Assembly (NCBI GenBank): GCA_013398175.1
Contig: VZRZ01007772.1
Span: forward strand, 62,001-126,000
DNA: 64,000 bases
DNA from: Climacteris rufus
Lineage: Eukaryota; Chordata; Aves; Passeriformes; Climacteridae
Direction: 5' to 3'
The translations under genes were made by a program, and so were the position numbers. The notes under the pieces were generated by a model that had not been told where the DNA came from, ran no database searches, and saw nothing but the letters and a program-made list of their open reading frames with translations. Below are positions 11,051-26,300 of this stretch, in pieces (positions within the stretch are counted from its first letter, which is position 1; every line of letters begins with the position of its first letter).

Positions 11051-14000
11051 TTAATCTTTAAGGAGCTGGGTTTTTAAATAAGAATATTTTGTATAGCTGG
11101 TTTTTTGATATCTGTAGAAATGGGTGGCAAATCAGTAATTAATACTGCTAGAAATGAGAACATGTAGATTACAGATTGATGCTCAAAGCCACATCACATC
11201 AAACACCTGTAAAAAAGAGTACCAGTGGCAGGGCTTGTTTATGTGACAGAAACTGGCATTTAACAGTGTTTTTCTCAGGAGCTGCTTGAACTGAAATGGA
11301 TCTTTTTTTCTCATTCTTTCTCATCAAGCAAATCTGTTCAAATTGCTTAACTCAAATCTGCCATACACTTGCAGTCTTAAGTTCTCCTGTTTTCTAGAAG
11401 TTTAAGTTCTCATATTTTCTGGAAGTTCTGCTGTCTTTTGCCTCCCACTGCTTAAGTGAGGCTGGTTTGGGATGAAGTCCTGTGTCTGTAGCATGGTATT
11501 ACTGCTGTAGCACAGTAGCAGTGTGTTTTGGGTGGCATCCTCCTCATGCAGTGACAGTCAGGTTAATGAAAGGTGTGCTGTTGCCCCTTGTACAGTCACT
11601 AAAACGTTGAGTTCTTAACAGGGTTGTACCAAAGAGCTTCCTGGCCTGTGTTTGGAGCAACAGGAATACTTGTCTGGATGAATATTGTGGGGTTTTTCTT
11701 TGTGCTAACACTCACTTTAATGAGAACTGCTGCTGTTTCTAAAATGGCAGGCAAAGGGTGAAGAAAGAGATTCTCATGACTTCTGCTGGTTTCTTTTCTG
11801 ATAAATCTTTGACTCTTGATTTAGCTAAAATACTGACTCTGTGATTGGCCATTATTATCTGCTTAGAAACCTCAGCAAGAAAGCACACTGTCAACTTCAG
11901 TATATGGCTAGGTCTCAGTGAAATAAGTTGGCTGTAGACAAGCATTGCTACAGACCTTGTTATCTCCTCAAATGAGCAAGGCAAGTCTTGTAGAGAGCTG
12001 TGCAGTGCAAAATTGAACCTCTGACTTTGATTTCCTGCCTTGCAGATTGCCAGTTGAGCAAGTATGAGATCTCTGTGATGCTCCCTGTCTGTGCTGCAGA
12101 ATGGCTAATTAAAGGTCTTGGGTGGAGCTCCTGATGAAAAAACACATCATGTTTGACAGATGATATACCTGGTACAGAAGACCTGGAGCATTATACAGTA
12201 GCAATTCTCTTTTTGTTCAGTTAGGTACAATATTATGAAGATGGAGATGACATCTGAACCTCTCCTGACAGCATCTGATGTTTCTAAAACTTCACTTCTT
12301 TCCCTGAGGTGTAAATTCTAATACTGCTTTTACCAGCCTTTGTTTCTTGTACTGCCCAAATAGACATCATCCATTTCTACCACTTCAGTTGTTAATTCCC
12401 TTGCTATGCCTAAAGGGAATGTTTAAAAAGACAATTTCTGTGTAACTGCCTGGTGTGCAGGAATCAAATCACTTTCAAGCTGAGTGGGGTTTTGGTTGGG
12501 GTTTGGTTTTCATTTTGTTTTTTTCTTGGAGACTGAAGAGTATTTTTTATGGGAATGAAATGTGGGCAGCTCAGCTTTGCTCATACTGACTCTGACAGCC
12601 AACACACAGTCTTATGCTCTTAACAGTGCCTTCAGTTCAGCAGCTGGTTGTTAATAAATGAACCAGCAGTCCTGCATGTTACCCTCTTAATGAGACCACC
12701 TATTACCCAATGATCTTCAACTGTTCATAAAATACTCATTAACCTGTTTTTCTTTTGTGGCTAATAGCCATTTTAAATTTTTTGTTTTAGATTTTCCTAA
12801 AATGAATACTAGTGTATATATATTGACACTTAATCTGCAAGTGCACCTCTTTGTTTGATAGACTAATATTATGAACAGCTGTAATTTGGACATTTCTCCC
12901 ATACCTTGCTTTTGGGAAACCCAGTCATCTGCCAGGAACTTAGACTGCAATCCAGTCAAAATGTTTGTAAGATTCCTTAGTTTGATTTCCCTTTTCTGAC
13001 ACTATCAAGGACAGATCTTGACTTCTGTGTGATATCAAATGCTGTGAAACCACAGTGAAATTTTTCTTACTGCCTCAGGAAGCAAACATGAATCATATTG
13101 GGCTATCAGGTGACTGAATGGATCAAGCTTAAGAAGTTTGATCTGTTCTAGAAGGATGTGCCTTCTAAAACATGTTAATGTAATTGGAAGGTAAGTTTGT
13201 ATGTGAGCAGGTAGGAATTGTTATTGTAGTTACTTTTGTAACTGGCTTTCAGCATAGAATGTGCCCACGGAGTTACTGTATGATTATTAATTTTGACAAC
13301 ATCCCAGTGAAAGCATTGCCCCAGGATTCCTGCCCTGCTCCAGCTGCCTACAGACTCTCCCTGCAGACATCTCCATGTGCCCTCCTTGGCAGAGTCTCCT
13401 CTTGGACATAGCCTGAATCATTAGGAAGCCTATTTGGAGTCAGCTCTTCTCCAAATAAAGGTGAGTAGATGCATGTCATTCTGTTTCAGCAGAAACTTTT
13501 GTTTGTTAATTATTTTTAATTGTTATTTTTAGGAACTTGTTCGTTGGAGTGTCCGTGGTAAACCACGGTGTTGCAGAGTGATGGGTGCAGGACTGTGGCA
13601 GGGCAGCTCACGGCTGACAGCTGCTGGTGAACAAGAGAGCTGCCTGGAGAGCTCCCCAGACTGCAGGCAGGCTTTGGCAAAGCGGGGACTGGCAGGAGAC
13701 AGGCAGAACTGACTGAGTAATCCAGCTATCTTTTCTATATTAGTGTCGTACCAGTTTGTGACTCGTTTTACAGAGGCCAGTTTTGAAGTCCAGGTGAATT
13801 GGGTGCCATTCTATGAATCAACTGTGTTGAGTGCACCTTTATGGAGGGAGTACCCTGAAAAATCACACAGTCAGAAGATGCATAGAGCTGTGGTGCTAAG
13901 GAAGAGCAAGGAGAACAGAGAGGGTCTTTTTCAGGCATGCTTTTCTTGGGCAGTTGAGGTAAAGGGAAACATTTTTAAGGATGATTGAGAGGCTGGAAAT

Positions 14001-17000
14001 GACTTCAGAATGCAGACCTAAAGAGCATCATCTACAGTTTGGAACTAAGCAGCAAGTAGTAGTGATAAACAGGAAGGAATAATTGCAATCCTAGTAACTG
14101 CTTAGAGGAGTAACTGTAATCTCCAATTACACATAGAGCAATTGCCCAACAGTTGTCATGGCCAATGAGTTGTCAAAAATCTGGAAATCCAGATGGATTC
14201 TTTCTGTCTCCTAAAGCAGAGAAATACGGAGTTTAAAGTAGCAACTGTGAACAGTGAATCCCAACAGAAAACCCATATGTGAAAGCTGCTACTTGCTTGT
14301 CTGCATTTCTGCTTCCCTTGACAGCATCAGTAAACACTTGCAGAGGCTGTGGAGACTCCATGGCTTTGCTTTGATAGTCATATGATAACACTAGCAGACA
14401 CCATGTTTGCATGTGGAAGTGAGTGCCTCCAGAAATGGAAGATACTGAACACCAGAGCTGCTGACACTGTGTCCCCCTCCCACATGTCTGGCTCATCAAG
14501 GAAAGCCCAGAGGGTTTTTATTTTTAAATCTAGAGGGTATAGTGATACGTGTTGGAGGCAGCATAATAAGGTCTAGGCTACCTGGTAGAATTCCGCCCTC
14601 CTTTGTTTCCTTCACTTTCACCAATAGAACTATATTAAGTTTCTCTCACATGCTGAAATCATGGTCCCCAGCCTGTTGCTAAGTGCTCAGATTCCCTTTT
14701 TGTCTGCATTTTAGGTAGCTGGGAGAGGCACTTGGCTTCTTACTGTGCTTGCATCGAGAGACACAAGCCCAGAGTTTTTAGTTGATACCTTTGCCTAAGT
14801 ACTTGCAGTTTTGCTTCAGTGAGAAACAGGATCCTCTGCTTTATCAGCTTCTGAATAGGTTTACATAGGGCAGTTCTCTTGACAGCCCCATCAGTCCCTG
14901 GTCTGCTGTGGAGATGAACCCCTGTCCTCCTCAACCACTCCCCCGGTCCCACATCTCAAATTTGTTACATACTTGTAGAAAAAATGATTTCTAATACTCC
15001 TTTAACATGAACAAAAATGATCAAAAATTCTTGCATATGTCTATTAGAGGCTTATCTTTGTCCCTGAAGATAAAGCCCAAGTCCTCCCTTAATCCAAATG
15101 AAAGCAGTTCAAAGGAGGTAAAATAAAGAACAGCATCAGAAATAGCATATAGATTATCTGAGGTGTGTATCCCACAGCAAGAATTCCTAAGTGTTGTCTG
15201 TTTAAATCCATTAAAATATATTTCAAGTGTGTGTCTCGAGGAGCCACTAGATGACAGGCACTTTGCTGGGTGCTTATGTGCATGACCACCTTTAAAAAAA
15301 CCTCACATTAGTCTGTGATTCGAGCTACTGATGAGACTGACATTTGTGAGAGAGGAAAGGATTCATCTCATTTCACCTGAACTTCCTGATGTGGCCTGAC
15401 CTGAAGTGAGGACTCCATGCCTCTCTGCCTGCACAATCTCCTCCAGTCCATTAGTAAACTAGTTTGAAATGTAATGGGAAGGAGGTACAGAGCCAGGGAA
15501 ATCTTTAACTTGATGATGCTCATCAGTAGGAGTAATCTATTCACACAGAAGCAGCCCAAGTGCTAGTGATGTGCTATTTTTTAAGGCTGTCCTGTAAGTG
15601 AATTACTTAATACTGTAAGCTATTTATAAACATCATTTATAATAAATCCCATTGCCAGGGACAGGCATTTAACTTTTTAATAATTAACAAAATTTTTCAT
15701 GATGTGGGACAACTCACAGTTTCAGTGTGTCTTTCAGTTTAACAGCTTATGGATCCAAAATTACCTTGGATTATTCCTTGCAGCAGAATTCAGTTATACC
15801 TATGAGATGTATTTCCAGGGCTAGCTGGCATGTTGCAATTCTGCAGGCAAGACAAGAACTGCAAGGATATTGCAAAAGAGTCACAAACTCCCTCAAAACT
15901 ACTACAGAAGGCTTTGGCAAAGCCTGATGCTTTCGAATGACAACCTACATCACTAGCACCACTAAAACACACCACAGGGAATGGATGCACCTAAGGGCAG
16001 GGCATAGACCTCTTTAGTCCCACTTTGTAGCTTTGCTACTAGAGGTGACTGGTCAGCACATCCACCAGGGTGGTTCTGCTGGGCTCAACAGCCCTGCAGG
16101 ACACACTCTGCACGTTGGGCCTGTGTCCAAAGGCCTCGTGGTCGGGGTTCTCGCCCCTACCCACAGCTGGAGGCCTTGGCTGGGCCAGTGCCCAATGGGG
16201 TGCTGGAGCAGCACACACAGCTCTGGCAGGGAGCAAATTCCTGGTGCTAGAGGAATGAGACTAAGAGCAGCTGAGTGAGTCTTGCTCATAAAATGGCCCT
16301 GAAATGTGCCCTGGAAAAAACCCGTTTAAAAAGAGGAAGGAAGCTGAATCCTCAGAGTTGTTCAGCCACTTTTTATTGCTACAGACACTGCTGGCAGCCT
16401 CCTTCACTGGGAGACCTGTCTGAAATGGTTGAGCTCAAAGTGTACCTTGGCAGGGGCCCAAACACACAGGGTTCATGTTCAAACCTGGCACCTCAGTGAG
16501 ACTTCTGACGACCCAAAGGCCTCCTAGACACTTTTCTCCACTGGCCTTTGTATTTGGTCCCTGCTGCTTGAAAGTGTTTGAAAACATCAGCCCCTCAGTA
16601 AAGTTCACCTGCAGCAGTGGAGTTTGAGCATGCAGGTAAGTGAAAAGAGACTGCCTATTTCATGCTGTCACACACACACAGGGTATGTAGAGGGCGGGCA
16701 GTATTCCTGGAGGGTCAAACTTGGGTGTTGTACTCAAGTGCGTAGCAGGCTGGGGACCTGTGTGGCTGATGGGACTTCGAAGGCCACTTTTGGAGCTGGG
16801 GAGTGTGCTGGGCTGGTTGGGGCGAGCACCAGGGCACAGTGATGGGATGTCTGAGGACCTGTTTATTCCTGGCGTCTCTTGCCCTAAAAGTCAGCACTGA
16901 CAGTCTCTAAACCCAGTCCTAATGGTGTGGGAACCCCTCTCCTGTGCTATCAAATTCAAGCTGATGCCTCATACACATGAATGTCACTCTGTAGGAAGGG

Positions 17001-17394
17001 AGCCCTGTGGGGAAGGAACGTCCCATTTCCAAAACCAAACTGCAGCCTCAGTGTTATTTCTTCACTGCTTCAAGTTGGCATGCGAGTCGATCAAAATCCC
17101 TCAGCTCACATCCTTCCCAGAAATGCCAGTCAAAACCCAAGCAGCTATTCACCCCAAGTACCAATTTTATAGTTCTGTGTGTGTCTATAATCTATTTACC
17201 AGCATTCCTATTTCACTATGTGCCTGTTAATAAGATTAGTAATTAAAAAGCTTGATAGGAATTGGCAAGCATAGCTCCTCCGCCTTTCCCTCCCCTCCAA
17301 GCTGGACTGGTGTGGAGTGTGAGGCAGGCTTGGCAGAGTACCTGAGGGAGTGAGGGCAGGAGGCTCTGCTGGAACCTGTGCCTGCAAGGAGGCG
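11051..17394. other. Intergenic DNA between LZTFL1 and SLC6A20
   Basis: About 6.3 kb of moderately AT-rich, non-repetitive sequence. I recognise no conserved protein, RNA gene or clear transposon in it; reading frames are short and unstructured. The last few hundred bases (to 17394) must hold the SLC6A20 5' UTR and promoter, but no TATA box or CpG island is evident. Confidence 0.6.
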
Positions 17395-20300
17395 ATGGAG
17401 AAATCCCGGCCGCTGTGGGACAATCCCCTGCAGTTTGTGTTTGCCTGCATTTCCTATGCTGTGGGGCTGGGAAACGTGTGGAGGTTTCCATACTTGTGTC
17501 AGATGTATGGAGGAGGTGAGTGTGCTTTATGTTTGCTTGCTTCCCTCGAGGAGAAGTGTATTAAGCTCTAAGTCCAAAAGTATGTTGTCCATGTTAATGC
17601 CCTGTCCACCCTGCAGGGTCCAGGGCAGAGTAGGAGGTCTGGCTTTCTGTTGGTGTTCTGAAGTCTGCAATCTGTTGTTTATTGTGGTTTTATTTTATAT
17701 ATTCTTTTAGCATTAGGCTTTTACCTGACAGCTGCCTCAATACAGTGGTATTTTTTTTCCTAGAAGTGCAGTGAAACAGTGGGAAGGCCCATGTTTTCTA
17801 AAAGAATGGGGGTAGAGTGAGAGAGATTGGTCTACGTGGTATTCATTTATTACTTTTTTGCCCCATTGAATCACTCTGAAGGCGTCAGAAACTGGTTCAG
17901 TTCCTTGTACAGTCAGCTGTGGGGACTTGGAACATAACAAGAAGGGAAGATGCTTACACTGATTTAAGGATCAGCTCTATAATTTCAAGTATCTGTCATG
18001 AATGTGTTGTCTTTTGTACAAAGCCTTATTTTAAGAGATGGTAACTTGGCTGCAAATCTGCCTTGAAGTTGGCTGAAATGCCTTAATCAACAGGAGTGCC
18101 ACAGCTAAAGCCTCCCAGGAACTTCTGAAAATAAGGACTAAACTGACTTGTCCTCCAAAATTAAAAAATGAAAACCAATCAAAAAACCACACCTCTTTGA
18201 AAGTTTATCCTTCTCCTGGGTCCAAACTGACAAAGGATGATGTCTGTGTCACATATGAGCTACAGCTGTTCTTCCTTAGAAATCAAAAGTCAGTTAATTA
18301 GATTAATTAAAGACCAGTACTAATAATCTCCTCTAGTATACAGTTACCACAGTTTTGAAGACTCTATAGAAATAGCTTCTCTTTATAAGACATCCAAGTT
18401 TTTTACTGCTTCTCATACTGCATCTGTTGTCATAGTTTTGGACCTGTCTCAGTCTTGCCTTCAGGGACACCATGAGCATCTGCCTCATCTGCTTCTGGTC
18501 TCCTTCTGCCTTTTCTTCCTTTCAGGAAGAAGCACTGCGATACAGAACAACTTTTTGCTTCTTTTATGCTTGTTTTATTGGCTTGTAGCTTACTTCTAAA
18601 TGCACTTGTGGTGGTAGGAGTTGGTTCATGCCGCTTTTTGAAAAGCCATCTCAGTGCTGAGACTGCATCAGAGCTGTCCTGTGGGGTCAGGTCAGAAAAA
18701 TCCAGATAATACAGTGGGTGAAGTTACAGTAGAGGATAGATGCTGCAGTGGCTGAAGCTTTCCTAGATAATTCAAGTAGCAGAAATTATAGACATGCTGT
18801 AATTCTGTATGTATGCTCCTGCACATGCTTTAAGGGTGAAGACTTCATGTCTGACACTGAACTGTAGCACAAAACCTGAGTGTTTCTGTACACAGTTAAA
18901 CTGCACATGACTAGTTCACTAGCAGACTCCATGGCAGACATCCTGAAGGACAGCAAGACTCTGACATTTTGGGGGCTTTGTCTGGTTTTGACCAGCCATC
19001 TGTATTGTAGTAGGTGGTGAAAATTCTCTAAAATGTAACGAAAACTGGAACATTTGGTTAACCTGAATATGAGATTAAATAATCTTCCCTGCTCATTGCG
19101 GGGGTATTGGACTAGATGACCTTTAAAAAGTCCCTTCCAACCAAAACTACTCTTTGATTCTAGATACACCCAAGTATTTTCTGAAAAGCATGCTTTTATA
19201 AGAATGTTTTTCCATTATTTTCTACTTCCCCAGTTAAATTTACATGGGGAAAGGGAGCTCTTTCTACTGTGAAGCTAAAACTTCTGACAGGAGGTTTTGC
19301 TTTTCTTATTTGTTTTATTCACTGCCCTCTTAAGGAGGATTTTGTGGCTTTCTAGGGTTTTGCAAAACCCACACATATAGAACATGGTTTCAGGAACTTA
19401 AAAGCTGGATATGCCAGGCCCTGGGATTAGGTGGGACATCAGCTTGGTTGGCATCCTCCTTGCAGGAAAGCACAGCCAGTCCCTGTCCTGCCCAGCAGAG
19501 CAATAGGCCCTTATCGCTGCTGATACTGATAAACAGATCATTCACAGCCTTTATAACCTGCCTTTCTGTTCATCAGCAGTTTGCCTCCTTCTCCTTGCTC
19601 TCCTCCAGAGAGCTTGGCCTGAGCAGAGCTGGGAGGTTCAAACCTCCCAGGTAGGTGCAGTTATTCTGTCCCCAAGCACACTGAGCCAGGCTGAAAGGAG
19701 ATTGGGATGGGTGTGCAGCAGGGCTGGTGCTCAGCAACCCTCAGCCATGGGTGAGGAAGGCCCTGAGCACCAGGCAGGAGCATGTGGCACTGCTGGGAGG
19801 GCGGAAAAGCCTCCGTGAGGGCCTAGTGCTGATTCCCCTGTGGTACACGGCAAACTCCCCTCAGTGGCTGAGGGGGCAGCTCGCACCCCGCCGGCACAGG
19901 GCGACTGCGGGAGCTCTTAAACCTTCGACGGCTCCCTTGTGGCATGGGAAGTTATCTAACAGACAAACAAAGGGGTTGTTAATAACAAGAGAGCTGGGAG
20001 CTGGGAAATTAATTCCCAGAATAAACCGGATTATTGCTCTGTGTTTATTTCCAGGTCTTTGCCTCAGTCGCTGCATGGAGTTCATTCCCCCACAGCACTG
20101 CACAGAGCCCATTGCAAGGAATGTTAATGCCAGAGATTAAATCCTAAATAAGAGATATTTACGTAAATATTTTGGCTTGCTGAAAAAGGGAAGCCTTCGC
20201 AAAAATCCAGCTTTTGACTCAGTCAGCAGCTCTTTCTGAAGTGAGCCCCAAGTTGAATACAAGGATTTTGTTTTTTTTCCAGCAGAAATTTAAGCCAAAG

Positions 20301-23300
20301 CACATCCTGTTTGCCAGGTGGGAAGGTCCTTTCCGCTTCCTCACTGTCAGCCTTCCCATTCACGCTGCTTCTCTTCCACAGAAGTCTCCCTGTGGCTCTC
20401 CATGTGGAGGGAAGCAGGGCTGAGCAGGCCCACGCAGGAGGAGCCTCTGTGCCTCCGTCCCAGGGTCTGCTCCCACCAGTGGGACCCTGGGGGAAAAGCC
20501 TTCATGCATTTGCTGGTGCTCGTGGGCTCAGTGTGGGGTTTTGGGAGCTTTTTAGTTTGGTTTGTTGGTTGGTTTTTTTTTAAGCAAGGCCAGACTTCAA
20601 TACGTAACTCAAAACTCTCTATTTGACACGGACATTGCTGTTACTTCTTCTTTGAGCACGTTGGCTGTGTGGCAGAACACCCCATGCTGAAGTAAATCTT
20701 TCCCTCGTCCCCGTTGTCTCATTATCCTTTACAAGGGTTGCCAGGTGGTTGGTTACCCTTTAACAACCCCAGCCCCCAGTGTTGCTCAAACCACGCAGAC
20801 GCATCTGGGCAGCGCTGCCGCACCGCAGTGCCGGCCAGCACAGTTTAACAGCAGAAATCCCAACCCTGCCAAGTCCCTGTGGAAAATTCCCTGCACCCAG
20901 GTAGTCAGGGCCCACCAGCCTCTGGGACGTCACCTGAAACTCTGTGGGATGTCCCTCCGGGCTGGGCCGTGCCCTCGATACTCAAGGTGCCTGGAAAGGA
21001 CCGGGACCCGGCCAGCCCGTGGGACACTGACAGCGCGATTTGAACACAAACAGGGCAATGTGGTGTTTATCTTGCTGCTGATGTGCTGAAGGCTGACTGT
21101 TTGGTTTGTTCTCACAGGTGGCTTTTTGATCCCATACCTTATCATGCTGATTGCTGAGGGGATGCCGCTGCTCTACTTGGAGCTGGCTGTGGGGCAGCGT
21201 ATGCGGCAGGGCAGCATCGGCGCCTGGAAAATGATAAGCCCCTACCTCTGTGGTGTTGGTATGCTCTCAGTTTCCATCTTTGTTCTTCAGCACAGAGGGA
21301 ACACGGGTGATTTTTGATTGCAGAGCTTTGTCTCTCAGAGAAGACTCATGTGGGAGCTCAGGTTTTACTGGGTGTCACCAAGCTGAGCCAAGCCAGACAC
21401 CTCATGGCATCCATTTTTCATGTCCCTTGTGGGGTGTTGGGGCCAGACCCCAGCTTGCTGTGTTGAGTCTGGATTCAGAGGTGTGAGTCCCCCTGCCCTC
21501 AGGCAGACTGCCAAAATCACAGTGGGAAGGCCAGTGCTAAAACCAGCCCCTGGGGCTGCCTGCACTGGGCTTTGACCCCAAGAGTACCTTCCCAATAAGC
21601 TCAGCATGAGTGATAAAACAGTGCCTTAATTTCCTACTGTTGCTGTCAGTGCCCACTGTTTACCAGTGCCCACTCTTAGCTACATTTTTACGTTCTTAAA
21701 TTACCCTGAAAACCCAAGCTATTGCTAATTTGCACACACACTTTTTTTTTGTAATGATACATTGAATATTCACTGCCCAGGGCCTAAAGTATAAAATCCA
21801 GTGCAGGATAGCCCTGGCAGGAGGAGGAGGCAGTGTCTGCAGTGGCAGGGCCATGCCCTGTGCACATGGCTGTGCTGGGGCAAAGCCCCTCCTACATCAG
21901 CCACAGCAGTGCTGCTCCCACATCCACAGATGTTGTGGAACTCTGGGCATTTTGGGGTTGTGCTGCTGACCAGGTGTCTCCCTCCATACCTGCAGGTGTT
22001 GCCAGTGTTGTCGTCTCCTTCTTCCTCTCCATGTACTACAATGTGATAAATGCCTGGGCCTTCTGGTACCTCTTCCACTCCTTCCAGGTGTGTGGGCTCC
22101 CAGAGGTCCAGTTTGGCCCTGCTGGGGCTATGAGGGTTGTGGTGGCTTTGCATTTGTGCTGGATGTTGCATGGCAGCATTGTCAGCTGGGAAGGGGAGGT
22201 GAAGGGGTGGCAAAAGCTCCAGAAACCCACCCAAGGCTTTTCTGGAGGGAAAAGTGAAGCAGTGGTGTCCCCCTCCACGTTCTCCCCAAGGGCATTGGCC
22301 TTTGTCTTCTCCCCACCATGAAGTTCGGGTCAAGGCCGGTCTTGTGGCACATTGGTGTCCTGCATCCTGGGGTGGGTCTGTCTGATGGCTGGAGAGAGGT
22401 TTGGCACTGAGGTAAGGGATTTGAGAGTGTTATCCCCAGGGGGAGGCGTTTAAAGAGGCTCAGTCCTTGGGGAGAGAATCAGTCTAGTCATCCCCAAGGA
22501 AGAGAGACAGAGCAGACCTGTCCTTGGGTGGAGGGTCAGAAAGGGTCATCCCCAGGGGAGAGGATCACAAAGCGTCAGTCCTTGAGGAGAGGGGCATTCA
22601 AAAGAGATCATCCCCGGGGGAGATGGTCATCCCCAGCCCCAGGCAACACCAGGCAGAGAGAAGCAAACCTTGGCAGAAAGGTGCCCTGGCACCTTGGCTC
22701 TTCCTGCCACGGCATCAGCCAGCCCTGGCTCCATGTCCCTCCCTGCCAGGACCCCCTGCCCTGGGCCACCTGCCCCCTCAACAGCAACCGCACGGGCTAC
22801 GAGGAGGAGTGCGAGAGGTCGTCGTCCACGCAGTACTTCTGGTACCGGCAGACGCTGAACATCTCCCCGTCGCTGGAGGCCGGCGGCAGCGTGCAGTGGG
22901 AGCAGGCGCTGTGCCTGACGCTGGCCTGGCTCATGGTGTACCTGTGCATCCTCCGCGGCACCGCCTCCACGGGCAAGGTGAGGGGGCCCGGCCCTGCCCG
23001 GCCCGGCCGGCGTGTAGGATGGGGGTGCTGGGAGGCGGCGCTGAGAGCCCGCTCCGGCCTGGGGTTACGGCATCTTCACCCGAACACCGAGCTCTGCTGC
23101 CCCTCCTGCAGCTGAAGCAGGGTCAACCAAAACATCGAGTGATACTAAGAGTAACCCAGAAAAGTCCTCCAAAGGCAGCCACCTCTGCTGCGCCACCACA
23201 GCAAAATCAGGCTGCTGGCCATGAGGAAAACCGTCTGCCACAGCAGAGCCGTGTCAGGAGACGTCTGTTCCTTGGTCTTTGCAAGAAAAAAAAGATATCT

Positions 23301-26300
23301 ACTAGACTTTTTTGGCTTGCTTTTTATTCACAGGAGAAGTTATGAGGAAGTGGGGAGAAAAACCCCAATGTCCTGGCTGAGCCTGCACTAAGCAGCAAGC
23401 TGAGGGCTGTAATCCCCAAATCGTCTTAGCCAAACACAGAAAGCCGAGAGACTGTAAACTAGGAATAACCTCTTCAACTTGCTGCAACTAATTCAATTCA
23501 ATTTTGATTCAATTTGATTCAAGTTTGATTTTGACCTTTTCTGAGCTCTGCTTGCCTTCCTCCTAGAGCAAACGATAATGACCTTTGCCTAAGGAGTTTT
23601 TGATAGATAGTTACAAACTGCTGTTACTCCGCTAAATGATGCAGAACTGAGTTTGTGAATGCTGCAGATATTTTAGATTTTTGTTTGATTTTCAGTCAAA
23701 GAGAAGACTCTGGGAACAGTAGCACAGGTCTTCATTATTATTAAAAACTTGTTTCCCTAAAATGTAAATCTAAAGTTAGATTTGTCTGATAATATTTCTT
23801 CAAAGATAAATACATGATAACAAACACAATAATGGAAATTATTCATGTGAAGTGAGACTGACCATAGTAGATTAGCTTTGTCTTACGTATTCTTTAGACC
23901 AAGGTATTTCCCCTCATTCCCCAGGTCGTCTATGTGACAGCCTCTTTGCCATACTGTGTTCTCATCATATACCTCATCAGAGGATTAACACTTCATGGAG
24001 CTGTGAACGGGCTTGTCTACATGTTCACACCAAAGGTACAGAAAAACTGTATTGAATTCTTCATGAAATGTTATTAATTACTGAGCATGTAAGTTTTTTA
24101 AAGGACTTGGTGCTCCTTTTTCCTATACTGAAATTTTGCAGCAGTAGTGTAGGGCAGGCAGCTGGAAACCCTGGGAGTGGCTGGAGGCTGTTCTGACATG
24201 GTGCCCATAAGCTGCTTGCTTTTTCCTGCAGAAAAAGGTCTTCCCATTAGCATAACCTATAGCATATTACTTTCAGTCAGAGCAGTAACCCTGCCCAAAA
24301 ACACCCCTGGATTAAAATGAGTGCACATAGGGACCCATCCCTGCCCTTATCCCCACTCCTGCAGGCTGGAAGGGGCAGTGCTGGGCACTGGTGTGGAACT
24401 TCATGGTCTCATTCTCTCCGTCTGGCTTTTGCAGCTGGAGCAGCTGTCCAACCCCAAGACCTGGATCAGTGCTGCCACCCAGATCTTTTTCTCACTGGGC
24501 CTTGGCTTTGGCAGCCTCATCGCCTTTGCCAGCTACAACGAGCCCAGCAACAACTGCCAGAGACACGCCATCATCGTCTCCCTCATCAACAGCACCACCT
24601 CCATATTTGCCAGCATTGTCACTTTCTCCATCTACGGCTTCAAGGCGACCTTTAACTACGAGAGCTGCATCAACAAGTAAGAGCCTGGTGTTTGGCTGGT
24701 TCTCCACTGCAAGCCGTGCTGGGGTGGGGGAGAGGGGAGGTGAATCAGTAACAGCACCCAGCACTGCCAGCACTGCCCCAAGAGCAGACCTGATACTGCT
24801 CTAATAAAGCTAAAGGAGCTATTCAGAGCGATGAAGCCTGAGAGGAAAGGTCAGAGCGCTTTGCCTTTTGACACCTGGGTGCTGCTTCCAGGCTCCAGCC
24901 TGGTCAAGAGGATGAGTTTGCCTGGGCAAGTCACAGAGGCACTTTCCCCTGTGTTCTTGTCCTGGCACATGCTCCAGGGAGTGTGAGGAAGCTGATTAAT
25001 AAATGCAGTGATGCTCAGATCTCCCCTTTTAAGGCCAAGCCCTGTTCCAGGAGCCCAGCCTTCTCTGCTGTGTTGCTCTGGGAGAGCCCAGCAGCCTGCA
25101 GGATTGGTCCTGAGGCAGCAAGCTTGCATGTATTCCCTGGCACAGGGCCCTTGCAGTTACACTTTTACTCATATTGTTAGACCTTTCAATCTATCTGCTG
25201 ATCAGAGAGGAAACCAGACTGCTAGTCCCTGCTCATTGCCAAAAGACTTGTTAAGTTGGTGGGGTGTGGACATGAGACTGGAGGGCAAAGGGGAAGAGAC
25301 ACCAGCCAACACTGGCTGGCACCCAAAATACCTGCCTGAGAGCAGCAGATGAGCACAATGTCACCCACATCCCACCACCATGCTGGAAGTGCTGCTCTCA
25401 CCCAGGGAGACCGAAGCCCTGGGGCCAGCAAAGTATCCCCATAGGGATGATGGGGAAAGGGGTGAGGTATCCTGGGCCTGAAAGCCATTAAATTCCTGTA
25501 AATCCTTCAGGGTGATCCTGCTGCTGATGAATGCTTTTGACCTGGAGGAAGGCTCTTTAACAGCAGACAACCTCAGTGAGATGAAAGACTACCTCATGGC
25601 CACCTACCCACAGGAATATGCCCAAGTAGCACCACAGATTAAAAACTGCAGCTTAGAAGCTGAGCTGGACACGGTGAGTTGTCCCTTTGTGCTGTTACCT
25701 CTGCTTCCACTGAGCCCAGGCACTCCATGAGAGCCCAGGAGCTGCCTGACCAGAGGCTGGGGATCATTTCTACCCCTCAGGACGGGGCAGGGGCTCGCTT
25801 GGGTCATCAGCAACTGAGCTGGGTGGCAGTGCAGCCAACTGCTGGCTCTGGCTGTGGCACAGAGCAGGTCACCAAGGTTTGGGGCAAACGTCCTCTGCTA
25901 CAAGCAGCACTGCACCAGTGTCTGTGCAGCTGGGATAAACCACTGAAGATCTCACCTGCCTTTGCTGTGCAAAGCCACACCTCGGGTGTACTTTGTCATG
26001 ACACTAAGTCACTCTCTGATGTCCTTTACTGAGCTCAGGAGCCGCCCATAACTCACTTCTCCCTCCTTGTCTCCATCAGGCTGTCCAGGGGACGGGGCTG
26101 GCGTTTATAGTCTATTCAGAAGCGATCAAAAACATGGAGGTGCCCCAGCTGTACTCTGTGCTCTACTTCTTCATGCTGCTGATGCTGGGCATTGGCAGCA
26201 TGCTGGGGAACACGGCCGCCATCCTCACGCCGCTGACCGACAGCAGGGTCCTGGCCTCCCGCTTCCCCAAGGAGGTCATCTCAGGTGAGCGCCTGCCAGG

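Noticed and set aside
22524..23345. A 273-codon open frame in SLC6A20
   Set aside because: It runs through exon 4 in the wrong frame and into intron sequence. The correct frame is fixed by the SLC6A20 protein and splice sites.
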